Source: Flavobacteriales bacterium (GTDB taxonomy: Bacteria; Bacteroidota; Bacteroidia; Flavobacteriales_F; PHOS-HE28). From it: a DNA stretch of 64,000 nt. The DNA is taken from the NCBI GenBank assembly GCA_016700415.1, contig CP065018.1:3292001-3356000 (forward strand), written 5' to 3'. The translations under genes were made by a program, and so were the position numbers. Of the stretch, positions 8,909 to 16,990 are shown piece by piece. Under the pieces are notes generated by a model. It had not been told where the DNA came from and did not search any database. It saw only the letters and a program-made list of their open reading frames with translations. Positions within the stretch are counted from its first letter, which is position 1; every line of letters begins with the position of its first letter.

Positions 8909-9658
8909 ATGATGAACATGCGCTTGCGTGCCTCACTTTTCCTTCTTCTGGCCCTGCTCGGCCTGCGTAATGCCCATGCTCAGCTTGGCGTCACCACCTT
9001 CGGCTTACAAGTGAAACCGGTGATCCCTTTCAGCTTTTTCGAGCCGGTGAGCAACTTGCAGCTGGAGCACCTCAATTCCACCCTCACGCTCACGGGTGGT
9101 TTTGCGTTCGGGATGACGGTGCGAACGGGGATCACCAAGGCCATCTCATTTGAGGTCGGCATCGACCAGATCACCCGGCGGTACGACTTTGCCATCGCCA
9201 ACGACACCAATGGCTACTCAGACTCCGGCAAACTCCGCTTCGTGGGCTATGAAGTGCCCGTTACTCTGCTGGTATACATCCGGTTGGGGGAGCGCACGTG
9301 GATGAACAACGCCTTGGGCGCCAGCGTGGACTTTTATCCCGGGGACGCGAAGAAGGAGTTGGAGTATGCGCAGGCCTACTATTTCCGCCGGAACTGGGCC
9401 CAAGTGGGCGTGGTGGGGAATATCGGCGTGGAGTACCGCACGGAGAAGTCCGGCTATTTCTACCTCGGTGCCACCTTCCACCGTCCGTTCGGCGAAATGG
9501 CCAAGGCCGATGTGACCTGGTTGGACCGCTATACGGGCTTGACGCCGTACCGCATGAGCACCTTCCTCAGCGGCAGCTACCTCACGGTGGACCTGCGCTA
9601 TTATTTCCACGAGGACCCGGACAAGGTCAAAGTGCGCAAGAGCCGGCGGCGCCGATGA
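8909..9658 (+). CDS. Putative outer-membrane beta-barrel protein
   Basis: The 249-residue product has a clear signal peptide (about residues 1-24, LLLALLGLRNAHA then Q). It continues with alternating hydrophobic/polar strands rich in Gly, Tyr and Phe, ending in a region with LTVDLRYYFHEDP. This is the composition of small Bacteroidota outer-membrane barrels (about 8 strands), but no specific family motif is visible. Several ATGs are clustered at the start (8909, 8912, 8918), so the exact start is uncertain by three residues. It is transcribed divergently from the lipoprotein gene; GAACTTTG near 8869-8876 resembles a -7 box. Function not recognised. Confidence 0.6.
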   Translation: MMNMRLRASLFLLLALLGLRNAHAQLGVTTFGLQVKPVIPFSFFEPVSNLQLEHLNSTLTLTGGFAFGMTVRTGITKAISFEVGIDQITRRYDFAIANDTNGYSDSGKLRFVGYEVPVTLLVYIRLGERTWMNNALGASVDFYPGDAKKELEYAQAYYFRRNWAQVGVVGNIGVEYRTEKSGYFYLGATFHRPFGEMAKADVTWLDRYTGLTPYRMSTFLSGSYLTVDLRYYFHEDPDKVKVRKSRRRR

Positions 9659-9691
9659 CGTGGGCGCGGTTTGGGAGGTGCAGGAATTTAT

Positions 9692-9745
9692 GGAGGTGAG
9701 GGAGGCGAGGGAGGTCAGGGAGGTAATGGATGTGAAGGAGGTGAA
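9692..9745. repeat. Six degenerate 9-bp repeats (GGAGGTGAG)
   Basis: Six consecutive 9-base units from 9692: GGAGGTGAG, GGAGGCGAG, GGAGGTCAG, GGAGGTAAT, GGATGTGAA, GGAGGTGAA. The strand is purine-rich with many Shine-Dalgarno-like GGAGG cores, but no start codon is placed to use them. It fills most of the gap before the DUF423 gene. Confidence 0.8.
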
Positions 9746-9782
9746 AGGGCGGACCATGTTGGACAGGTTCAAAGTCCTTAGC

Positions 9783-9790
9783 CAACTTTG
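9783..9790 (+). promoter_or_regulatory. Probable -7 element for the DUF423 gene
   Basis: CAACTTTG, 24 bases before the preferred ATG at 9815, resembles TAnnTTTG with one mismatch. Its placement implies that the earlier in-frame ATG at 9788 lies at or before the transcription start and is not used. Confidence 0.4.
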
Positions 9791-9814
9791 CACGCTTCAA
9801 CGAACGAAGGGATC

Positions 9815-10207
9815 ATGAACGAGCGGACATTGGCCTGGGCATCGGGCATCTTATTGCTGGCCGTGGCCTTGGGCGCTTTCGGCGCGCACGGCATACAGGA
9901 CCACGTGGATGCACAGGCCTACCACAACTGGACCACGGCGGCCCAATACCAGTTCTACCACGGCTTGGCCCTGCTTGGCTTAGCGGCGCTGGAAGGGCGG
10001 CTGGCCTCACGTCTGGTGAGCTTCGTGCGTATCATCTTTCTGGTGGGCATCCTTTGCTTCTGCGGTTCGCTTTATCTTTTGGCGGCGCGGGATATCCTTG
10101 GTATCCAAGGGCTTGTCAAGGTGCTGGGGCCGATCACCCCGCTGGGCGGACTGATGTTCATGGTAGGCTGGGGAGCGCTCCTGATAGGTTCTTTCCGGAA
10201 ACCTTGA
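9815..10207 (+). CDS. DUF423 family membrane protein
   Basis: This is a 130-residue inner-membrane protein with four hydrophobic helices. The family hallmark GAFGAHGIQ, followed by an N-W-T-T-A-Q-YQ-F-HGLALL pattern, is clear. DUF423 proteins (YgdD in E. coli) are widespread and have no established function. I start at 9815 because the upstream ATG at 9788 would add nine residues overlapping the likely promoter, and MNERTLAWASG is a normal start for the family. It is a single-gene unit between the 9-mer repeat and pckA. Confidence 0.85.
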   Translation: MNERTLAWASGILLLAVALGAFGAHGIQDHVDAQAYHNWTTAAQYQFYHGLALLGLAALEGRLASRLVSFVRIIFLVGILCFCGSLYLLAARDILGIQGLVKVLGPITPLGGLMFMVGWGALLIGSFRKP

Positions 10208-10243
10208 ACTGATGCCGGTCACCCCCCTAATAAGGCCGTGAAG

Positions 10244-10251
10244 TACATTTG
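10244..10251 (+). promoter_or_regulatory. -7 element for pckA
   Basis: TACATTTG matches TAnnTTTG exactly and lies 26 bases before the pckA ATG. No TTG is present 19-20 bases upstream, so the -33 side is weak. Confidence 0.6.
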
Positions 10252-10277
10252 CACCTCCTAAATCGAACACTACGAAG

Positions 10278-11894
10278 ATGAACGAGTTCGGAACGAAACC
10301 GAAGAACGCCGACCTGTCCAAGATCGGTCTGAAGAACTTGGGTGACACCTATTGGAACCTGGAACCGGCCGAGCTGGTCGAGCACACCATCGTGAACGGC
10401 CAGGGCGTGCTGGTGGACAGCGGTGCCTTGGCGGTGGATACCGGTGAATTCACCGGGCGCAGCCCCAAGGACAAGTTCTGCGTGAAGGACGGCACCACGG
10501 AAAACACCGTGTGGTGGGGCGAGGTCAACATCCCCATGGAGCCTGCCACCTTCGAGCGGCTGCGCGAGCGGATGGCCGCATACATGATGGGACGCGACTC
10601 ATATGTTCAGGACGCTTATGTCTGCGCCGATCCCGCCTTCCGCCTGAACCTACGCTTGGTGGCGGAGCTGCCTTGGAACGCCCTTTTCGGGAACAATATG
10701 TTCATGCGCCCCACGCGCGAGGAGCTGGCGGACTTCATGCCCGAATGGAACATCATCTGCGCTCCGGGCTTTCTGGCCGACCCGAAGGTTGACGGTACGC
10801 GCCAGCACAACTTCGCGGCGGTGGACTTCACCCGCAAGATGATCCTGATCGGTGGCACCGCCTATACCGGCGAGATCAAGAAGGGCATCTTCAGCGTGCT
10901 GAACTTCATCCTGCCCCAGGACCGGGACGTGCTGAGCATGCACTGCTCGGCCAACATCGGCAAGGACGGCGACACGGCGGTGTTCTTCGGCCTCAGCGGG
11001 ACCGGCAAGACGACCTTGAGCGCCGACCCGCAGCGCCGGCTCATCGGCGACGACGAGCACGGCTGGGGCAAGAACGGCGTGTTCAACTTCGAGGGCGGAT
11101 GCTACGCGAAATGCATCGACCTATCCCAGGAGAAGGAACCCGAGATCTGGGACGCCGTGCGTTTCGGTGCCTTGCTGGAGAACGTCGGCTTCGAGGAAGG
11201 CAGCCAGACCAAAGTTGATTTCAGCGACAAGAGCAAGACCGAGAACACCCGGGTGAGCTATCCGTTGGAGCACATCGAGAACCATGCAGTACCCAGCATG
11301 GGAGGCCATGCGAAGAACATTTTCTTCCTCACCTGCGATGCGTACGGCGTACTGCCTCCCATCAGCAAGTTGACCCCGGGACAGGCGATGTACTGGTTCC
11401 TTAGCGGCTACACCGCGAAGGTGGCAGGTACCGAGGCCGGGATCACCGAGCCGAAGACCGTGTTCAGCGCCTGCTTCGGTGCGCCCTTCCTGCCGTTGCA
11501 CCCCACCAAGTACGCCGACATGCTGGGCGAGCGGATGAAGGAACATGATGTACACGTCTGGTTGGTGAACACCGGCTGGAGCGGCGGCGCGTACGGCACC
11601 GGCGAGCGCATGAAGCTTCGCCATACCCGTGCGATGATCACTGCAGCCCTGCGCGGGGAACTGGAGAAGGTGGAGTATGCCAAACATCCGGTCTTCGGGG
11701 TGAACATGCCGAAGAGCTGCCCCGAAGTGCCGGCCGAGATCCTCGACCCGCGCAACACTTGGAAGGACAAGTCCGGATACGATACGCAAGCGGACCAACT
11801 GGCGGAGGCCTTCCAGAAGAATTTCGACAAATACAGGAAGAACGCCAGCGACGAGATCATTGCCGCCGAGCCCAAGTCCCGTGTGAAGGCCTGA
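10278..11894 (+). CDS. pckA: Phosphoenolpyruvate carboxykinase (ATP)
   Basis: The enzyme converts oxaloacetate and ATP to phosphoenolpyruvate, CO2 and ADP, the first committed step of gluconeogenesis in the cytosol. The 538-residue length is standard. The kinase-specific P-loop GLSGTGKTTLSADPQR and the following metal-binding segment LIGDDEHGW are intact, as are the substrate-side motif FTGRSPKDKF (about 57-66) and the C-terminal adenine-binding region (NTGWSGGAYGTGERM). It is the ATP type, not the GTP type. It is monocistronic, with its own promoter-like box and a strong terminator. fumC and gcvP elsewhere in the window belong to the same central carbon metabolism but are not linked. Confidence 0.97.
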   Translation: MNEFGTKPKNADLSKIGLKNLGDTYWNLEPAELVEHTIVNGQGVLVDSGALAVDTGEFTGRSPKDKFCVKDGTTENTVWWGEVNIPMEPATFERLRERMAAYMMGRDSYVQDAYVCADPAFRLNLRLVAELPWNALFGNNMFMRPTREELADFMPEWNIICAPGFLADPKVDGTRQHNFAAVDFTRKMILIGGTAYTGEIKKGIFSVLNFILPQDRDVLSMHCSANIGKDGDTAVFFGLSGTGKTTLSADPQRRLIGDDEHGWGKNGVFNFEGGCYAKCIDLSQEKEPEIWDAVRFGALLENVGFEEGSQTKVDFSDKSKTENTRVSYPLEHIENHAVPSMGGHAKNIFFLTCDAYGVLPPISKLTPGQAMYWFLSGYTAKVAGTEAGITEPKTVFSACFGAPFLPLHPTKYADMLGERMKEHDVHVWLVNTGWSGGAYGTGERMKLRHTRAMITAALRGELEKVEYAKHPVFGVNMPKSCPEVPAEILDPRNTWKDKSGYDTQADQLAEAFQKNFDKYRKNASDEIIAAEPKSRVKA

Positions 11895-11910
11895 TCTTTC
11901 CCGGCCCGAC

Positions 11911-11952
11911 TTTTGAATGCCCGTTCCTACCGGTCCGGGCATTCTTAGTTTT
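11911..11952 (+). terminator. Rho-independent terminator after pckA
   Basis: GAATGCCCG (11915-11923) pairs perfectly with CGGGCATTC (11936-11944), and a T-rich tail (TTAGTTTT) follows. It closes the pckA unit 20 bases after the stop. Confidence 0.8.
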
Positions 11953-11975
11953 ACCGACCAGCGAACCAGTGAAGG

Positions 11976-13433
11976 ATGATCAAGTGGAGGTTATTGACGA
12001 CGGTGGGGGCGCTCATTGCCTTTCTGGGGCTTACGGCCCAGGACGATCCGCAGGCGAAGGTGAATTACCCCGAAGACCTGCGGGAGGATTTTTCGATCAT
12101 CCGCCAGACGTTCGAGCAAGCGCACCCGGACCCCTACAGATACCTCAGTAAGGCGGAGTTGGACCGGTTGTTCGATGCTGTCGCGGCCTCGTTCACCGGC
12201 CCGTTGACGGGAGAGGGCTATATCGCGGCCACGCTGCCGGTGTTTACGGCCGTCGGTGATGCGGGCACCCTGCTTGCCCCTCCGGCCCCGCTGGCCGAGG
12301 CCTACGAGCACACCGTGCCGCTGATCCCGTTCACCGTGGCGGTGATCGGTGGCCGCCTTTACTTGGATGAAGAACTGAAAGGCTTCCGCAGCCTGCCATC
12401 GGGCTGTGAGCTGCTGCGGATCAATGGTCTTTCGGCCACCGATCTGTTAGCGAAGATGAGGAGCGCACAGGTGGCTGAAGGAGCCGACACCACCTTGCTG
12501 GACCGGAGCATTGAGCGGGATTTCCCCGTGCTGTACCGGCGCTATGTGGAACCTGCGGAGAAGTTCGACATCACCTTCAGGGCCGGTGACGGTACCACAG
12601 GGGAGAAGGAACTTTTCGGGCTCACCAAGGATGAGATGCGGCAGACACACACGCCCAAAGGTTATGACCTGCAGCCGTGGCGCATGGAGGAGCTTCCAGG
12701 CATCCGGGCCGCATGGCTCACCTTGGGCACCATGGACAAGAGCGAGTTGGAGCGCCAACGGATCACCCCGGAACGCTTCCTGAACAATGCGATGGAAGCA
12801 TTGCGCAAAGAGGATGTGTCCACGTTGGTGGTCGATGTGCGGGGGGCCGGCGGCAACGACCTGGGTCTCGCCGAGCAGGTGTTCGCCATGATCGCGCAGG
12901 CCCCTTACAGGGTGGTCAAGTCCATATCCATTCGCAGCGGCCGGGTCCCGGACTCGTATCGATATGCCGCGCCGGCCCCGGATTTTTTCGCGTCCGTAGG
13001 GGCCATGTACCTGCCAGAGCTCAAGGGCAGGAGGGAGTTGAAGCCGGACGATCCGCGGTTGATGCTTGTTCAACCTGTGTCCAATGCTTTCCAAGGCAAA
13101 GTGTACGTGGTCTGCGACGGGCTCACCACCGGGGCCGGTGCTGCTTTTGTCATGCTGGCCAACCGCAGTGGCCGGGCACGCACCGTCGGGGAAGAGACCG
13201 GGTCCAACGCATCGAGCTTTTGTAGCGGTGAGGTCCTTGAAGTCACGCTACCACGCAGCGGTTGCATCCTGCATGTGCCTTTGAAACGCTATGTTCCGGA
13301 AGGCACACCGGATGGGCCGATGGACAGGGGGGAGATGCCCAAGTATAAAGTGCCGCAACGTCCTGAGGACCTGCCCCAGGGAACGGATTCCGTGCGTGAG
13401 GCGCTGGTCCATCTGATCACCGAGATGCAATGA
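11976..13433 (+). CDS. Peptidase S41-like protein without the canonical Ser
   Basis: This is a 485-residue secreted or membrane-anchored protein with an N-terminal hydrophobic segment (about 5-22) followed by an S41-like fold. The conserved core is recognisable: DVRGAGGND matches the DxRxNxGG strand, VYVVCDGLTTGAGAAF matches the strand and helix that carry the nucleophile, and GEETGSNAS matches the GExTxG loop. At the nucleophile position, where S41 enzymes have Ser in a (T/F)SAAE-like context, this protein has TGAGA, so the usual catalytic serine appears to be missing. It may be a non-peptidase relative or use another residue. The stop overlaps the next gene's ATG (ATGA), so the two are translationally coupled. 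Confidence 0.7.
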   Translation: MIKWRLLTTVGALIAFLGLTAQDDPQAKVNYPEDLREDFSIIRQTFEQAHPDPYRYLSKAELDRLFDAVAASFTGPLTGEGYIAATLPVFTAVGDAGTLLAPPAPLAEAYEHTVPLIPFTVAVIGGRLYLDEELKGFRSLPSGCELLRINGLSATDLLAKMRSAQVAEGADTTLLDRSIERDFPVLYRRYVEPAEKFDITFRAGDGTTGEKELFGLTKDEMRQTHTPKGYDLQPWRMEELPGIRAAWLTLGTMDKSELERQRITPERFLNNAMEALRKEDVSTLVVDVRGAGGNDLGLAEQVFAMIAQAPYRVVKSISIRSGRVPDSYRYAAPAPDFFASVGAMYLPELKGRRELKPDDPRLMLVQPVSNAFQGKVYVVCDGLTTGAGAAFVMLANRSGRARTVGEETGSNASSFCSGEVLEVTLPRSGCILHVPLKRYVPEGTPDGPMDRGEMPKYKVPQRPEDLPQGTDSVREALVHLITEMQ

Positions 13434-14560
13434 GGCCTTGTGCCGCCGGTGTGTTCTTCATCCCGGTCATCTTCATCTTATTTCTCACGTCGGGTTGCGG
13501 TCAGGTAGAGAAGCCTTCCGGATCGGAAGGTTGGAGGCAGGAACCGATGCACCATGCCCGGTTCTTCCAGATCTGGGAGCGCGGAAGCGACCGCATGCTG
13601 CTCACCTTCGGTCCCGGGGGAAACACGGACACCACCGGAGTTTTCGTGCAGGCAGGAGACTCGTTGGGACCGCGATCTCCGTCAGGCGCTGTGTCCTTCA
13701 GGAAACCCTTGCAACGAGTGGCTTTGCAAAGCACCACGCATGCTTCCTTCATCACCATGCTGGGCTGTGCCGATGCGGTGGTGGGTTGTGCCCACACCGG
13801 GCAATTGCTCGATGAAGCGCTGGTGGAAAAGGTCCGCGCGGGCGAGGTGAAGGAGATCGCCTCCGCGGACGGTGTGGACCGCGAGCGGATCTTGATGCTC
13901 GCACCGGACGCGCTCTTCACCTATCCCTACGGTTCCGGCGATAAGTCACTGTCGAACGGTGCCGTGCCTGAGGTGCCCGTAGCGGAATACCTCGAAGAGC
14001 ATCCGCTGGGCCGTGCGGAATGGTTGAAGGCGTTCGGCGTTCTGCTCGGTCGTGAAGCATTGTCGGACAGCTTGTTCGCGGGCATCGAGGAGCGGTATGA
14101 GAAGGCCAGGGCTTCCGTTCCGGCGAAGGAGGCGAAGCCTTTGGTGTTCTTCGGGAGTGCATGGAAGGGCACTTGGTCCGTCCCGTCCGGCAACAGCTAT
14201 ATGGCCCGCTTGATCGGTGATGCGGGAGGGCGGTATCTTTTTGCGGACCGGAACGCCACGGGCAATATCGATATAGATCTGGAGACCGTGCTGCAGGAGG
14301 GAGCGAAAGCGGACCGGTGGGGCCGGATCCTGGTCCAGGACGGCCCGGTGACCGCAGCGGACCTCGCTGGCGATGATGCACGCATCCTTCAGCTTCGCGT
14401 ATTCAAGGAGCACGGTTGCTTCTATGCCAACAGCGCCCAGAGCGATCTTTTCGGCCAAGCGGTGCTCGAGCCGGACGTGGTGCTGAGGGACCTCGTCCGC
14501 ATCTTCCACCCGGAGCTGGAAAAGAAGCCGGAGCCCGTGTACTACAAGCCGGTTCAGTAG
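13430..14560 (+). CDS. Metal/cobalamin ABC transporter substrate-binding lipoprotein
   Basis: The 376-residue protein has a lipoprotein signal (FILFLTSGC) and a class III periplasmic-binding fold like BtuF/FepB/TroA. Visible family features are RVALQSTTHASFITMLGCADAVVGC in the first lobe (the usual position of the pattern R-V-V-x-S-x-x-x-x-x-x-L), a long interlobe helix around residues 175-230, and a second lobe with GDAGGRYLFAD. It is expected to capture a siderophore, heme or cobalamin in the periplasm, anchored to the outer face of a membrane. No permease or ATPase gene is adjacent; the only partner is the S41-like gene with which it overlaps by ATGA. The ligand cannot be told from sequence. 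Its end overlaps the convergent DUF962 gene by seven bases. Confidence 0.75.
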   Translation: MRPCAAGVFFIPVIFILFLTSGCGQVEKPSGSEGWRQEPMHHARFFQIWERGSDRMLLTFGPGGNTDTTGVFVQAGDSLGPRSPSGAVSFRKPLQRVALQSTTHASFITMLGCADAVVGCAHTGQLLDEALVEKVRAGEVKEIASADGVDRERILMLAPDALFTYPYGSGDKSLSNGAVPEVPVAEYLEEHPLGRAEWLKAFGVLLGREALSDSLFAGIEERYEKARASVPAKEAKPLVFFGSAWKGTWSVPSGNSYMARLIGDAGGRYLFADRNATGNIDIDLETVLQEGAKADRWGRILVQDGPVTAADLAGDDARILQLRVFKEHGCFYANSAQSDLFGQAVLEPDVVLRDLVRIFHPELEKKPEPVYYKPVQ

Positions 14561-15024
14561 CGGACCTGCACCTTTTTCAGCAGCTTGGCCAAGAGCCAGG
14601 CGGGGCCGATCAACAAGAACTGCAGGTCTTTCAGGAAGCTCGGCTTCTTGCCTTCAATGTGGTGCCCGATGAACTGGGCTATCCATGCAACGACGAACAC
14701 CACGATGCAAATGGCCCATAGCGGCCACGGCGCATGCCCTTCCAACCATTGTGAAGCACCCAAGCACAGCGACGCGAACACCGCCATGCCGACGAACAGA
14801 AAAAGGGAATGGCGGATGTAGAAGATGTAGAGGGCCAGCAGGGCCAAGTTCACCACGGGGATCGGCCCCAAGTAAGGGACCGGGATGCTGGGGATACTGG
14901 TGAGCAGGCCCACCACGGAAAAGAAGATGAGGGGTACTGCGGTCCAGTGGATAGCGACGTTCACCGGGTCGCGGTGGCTTTCGCCGTATTCATCGAACCA
15001 CTGTTGGATGGGGCGAGCCGCCAT
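14554..15024 (-). CDS. Mpo1-like (DUF962) membrane protein
   Basis: This 156-residue polytopic protein of the DUF962/YGL010w family carries the characteristic motifs W-DEYGESHRDPVNVAIHW near the start and FIGHHIEGKKP near residue 118. These His-rich motifs bind iron in yeast Mpo1, a dioxygenase that shortens 2-hydroxy fatty acids by alpha-oxidation. Four hydrophobic segments lie between and around them. Bacterial members are usually annotated only by domain; the same chemistry is an inference. It is read toward the preceding gene and overlaps its stop by seven bases, and lies 12 bases downstream of the DinB-like gene on the same strand, so these two probably form an operon. Confidence 0.85.
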   Translation of the reverse strand: MAARPIQQWFDEYGESHRDPVNVAIHWTAVPLIFFSVVGLLTSIPSIPVPYLGPIPVVNLALLALYIFYIRHSLFLFVGMAVFASLCLGASQWLEGHAPWPLWAICIVVFVVAWIAQFIGHHIEGKKPSFLKDLQFLLIGPAWLLAKLLKKVQVRY

Positions 15025-15036
15025 GAGTCTTTGTTT

Positions 15037-15558
15037 TCAGGAAAGATAGCGTTCGCGAACAATGCGCAGGTGGTGCTCGGAATGGCCGGCGATGATCCAG
15101 CCTAGCGCGGGGACGGTGACGTGCTTCCCGTTCGCGGTGCCGCTGCGGCCGAGCGCCTCGGCGTCGAAGCTTTCGAACAGCTCCACGGTGGACCGTCGTA
15201 CGGCTTCCAGTTCACGCATGATGTCCTCGATGTCCCTACGTCCGGTGCGCGCTTCTGCCTGGTACGCGTCCTCGTCCATCCCCGGCAGGTCGGCATGTTC
15301 GTTCCGCGCGATGCACAGGGCGCGGTAGGCGAACACTCGCTCCGTATCGATGATGTGTTGGAAGACCTCCTTGGTCGTCCATTTGCCCGGTGCATAGCGG
15401 TATTCCCAACGGTCGCCGTGCACCAATTCCCGGGTTTTTAGTTCCTGTTCGGTGGCGTGGCTGAGCGCCGAAGCGAGGTCCTCGCCTTGGGCAGCAAGCA
15501 AATACGCACCGTGATAAGCCGGAAAATCACCGGGTCGAGGTCTTTCTATCCTGTTCAT
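15037..15558 (-). CDS. DinB-like four-helix metal-binding protein
   Basis: The 173-residue protein has the DinB/DfsB four-helix fold signature: KWTTKEVFQHIIDTERVFAYRA in helix 2 with its metal-binding His, and GHSEHHLRIVRERY at the C terminus supplying the other two His ligands. DinB relatives bind Ni or Zn, and some act as thiol transferases using bacillithiol or mycothiol; no target is known here. Length is normal. The ATG at 15558 gives MNRIERPRPGDFP. It precedes the Mpo1-like gene with a 12-base gap. Confidence 0.85.
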   Translation of the reverse strand: MNRIERPRPGDFPAYHGAYLLAAQGEDLASALSHATEQELKTRELVHGDRWEYRYAPGKWTTKEVFQHIIDTERVFAYRALCIARNEHADLPGMDEDAYQAEARTGRRDIEDIMRELEAVRRSTVELFESFDAEALGRSGTANGKHVTVPALGWIIAGHSEHHLRIVRERYLS

Positions 15559-15631
15559 GCTGTGAAGGTATGCGTCGGCTCATTGCGAAAATGCTCACTC
15601 GTTGTTGGCCTCCGCCGCGGTCCCACAGTGG

Positions 15632-16567
15632 TCAACGCGTGATCTCCACCGCCTGTACCTCCGGCGCTCCCACCACTTCTTTCAGCACGGTGAACCAGCC
15701 CCGGAACGTGCGCCACCAATTGGCCTTGGTGCAGTGGGGATCCGTCAAGGAAACGACGCCGACCGCCACCGAGGGGCCGCATGCCGCTTGGAACAGATCG
15801 CGTGATCGCCGGGCATGGACGCCCACGGTGGCCACGTCGAAAGCGGTGATGCCGTCCTTCCCGGCCTGCTCCGCGAAGGCGTGGGCGTTGCCCCAACTAC
15901 GGCTGCGCGGTCTGCCGAAGGCGGGCACGGCGGTGATGCGGTCAGGAGAAAGGCCGAGTTCGATCAGTTGGTCGCGCGCGGACTGGGCATAGGTGGGCCA
16001 GGCGGGTCGCGACGGCGTGTTGGGGAATGTGAATTGGGAATTCCGCTGCAAGAAATTGATATTCTCCTCATTGATGGACATGTGCCCGACGAAGATCTCG
16101 GGCGTGCCGGGGTCCATGTGGATCGTCCAGGCCTCTACTCGGACCCGGGTCACCGCGTCTGGAAGTATGGCCTGGTACAGGTTCGGTCGGGGCGTGACGG
16201 GCATGTCCAGTAGGGTGTCCCTGTCGGCGATCAGCCGAAATCCCGCGCCGTTGGTCCCGCTGACGTCGATGGCGACGGTTCCCTGTTCTGGATCGTGGAG
16301 TTCCACGTCAACACCTTCGCCTGAGCTGAGATAGTAGGCGAACACGCGAACGGTACCGGTGGTGTAGATGTGTGCATAGGCGCTGTCCTGTGCCAGCTGA
16401 GCCGCCTCCTGAAGTGCTACGGGTTCCATCCAGCCCTCCACCACAAGCACTTCCCCCCCGGAGGGCCGGTTGATCGCGAGGAAAGGATATGCCTCCAAGA
16501 TGATGGCCGTAAGCACGACCAGCGGCCCCGCCAAGAGCCACCAGAAGATCCTTCTTTTTCGCTTCAT
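15632..16567 (-). CDS. YdcF/ElyC-like (DUF218) membrane protein with inserted beta domain
   Basis: The start is ATG 16567 (MKRKRRIFWWLL), which overlaps the upstream TPR gene's stop in ATGA; a longer reading from 16660 would run into that gene. One N-terminal membrane helix (about 7-26) is followed by EVLVVEGWM, the DUF218-like first strand. The matching second half is ARDQLIELGLSPDRITAVP through VGVHARRSRDLFQAACG and the closing WWRTFRGWFTVLKE. Between the halves, residues about 70-165 form a beta-rich insert (DVELHDPEQGTVAIDVSGTNG) resembling calcium-dependent xylan-binding modules. DUF218 proteins such as ElyC and SanA act in cell-envelope biogenesis. Enzymatic activity is not established. 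311 residues. Confidence 0.65.
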   Translation of the reverse strand: MKRKRRIFWWLLAGPLVVLTAIILEAYPFLAINRPSGGEVLVVEGWMEPVALQEAAQLAQDSAYAHIYTTGTVRVFAYYLSSGEGVDVELHDPEQGTVAIDVSGTNGAGFRLIADRDTLLDMPVTPRPNLYQAILPDAVTRVRVEAWTIHMDPGTPEIFVGHMSINEENINFLQRNSQFTFPNTPSRPAWPTYAQSARDQLIELGLSPDRITAVPAFGRPRSRSWGNAHAFAEQAGKDGITAFDVATVGVHARRSRDLFQAACGPSVAVGVVSLTDPHCTKANWWRTFRGWFTVLKEVVGAPEVQAVEITR

Positions 16568-16887
16568 GCGTCCTCCTCCAAGCTGCGCATCAAGGCCTGT
16601 AGTTCCGATCTCGCCTTTCCATCGCCGGTCACGAAACATTGGAGGCCACCCGCCCGGCACGCTTCGATCGCCTCCTGCACGCGGCCAAGGTCCGCCAGCA
16701 CCATGGCCAATTGATAGTAGCAGGCGATGTAGCCGGGGTCTTCGCGCAGCAGCGTTTCCAAGTCCGTGGCCGCTCCCTCCATGTCGCCTGCCCGCTTCCG
16801 CTCCAGCGCGATGGCATAACGGAGGAAAGGATCGCCCGGCTCCTCTTCCAGCATGGATCGCAATTGGGCGAGACGGTTGTTGGCCAT
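16564..16887 (-). CDS. Small TPR protein
   Basis: The 107-residue cytosolic protein starts at ATG 16887 (MANNRLAQLRSML) and is built of about two and a half tetratricopeptide repeats (DPFLRYAIALERKRAGDMEGA, and DPGYIACYYQLAMVLADLGR). A longer reading from 17001 adds 38 residues of unrelated composition and is rejected. TPRs bind partner proteins; the partner is probably the coupled YdcF-like product, since the stop and start overlap in ATGA. Very similar short TPR proteins are common in Bacteroidota without assigned roles. Confidence 0.75.
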   Translation of the reverse strand: MANNRLAQLRSMLEEEPGDPFLRYAIALERKRAGDMEGAATDLETLLREDPGYIACYYQLAMVLADLGRVQEAIEACRAGGLQCFVTGDGKARSELQALMRSLEEDA

Positions 16888-16990
16888 GGATGGACAGTCA
16901 GCGGGTGCCTGATATTTCCCCGTTTGCCGCGCAAACCTACAATGCCGGGCGCGGGCTTGCGGAACGTGGTCCTGTGACGTCAATACTCCT

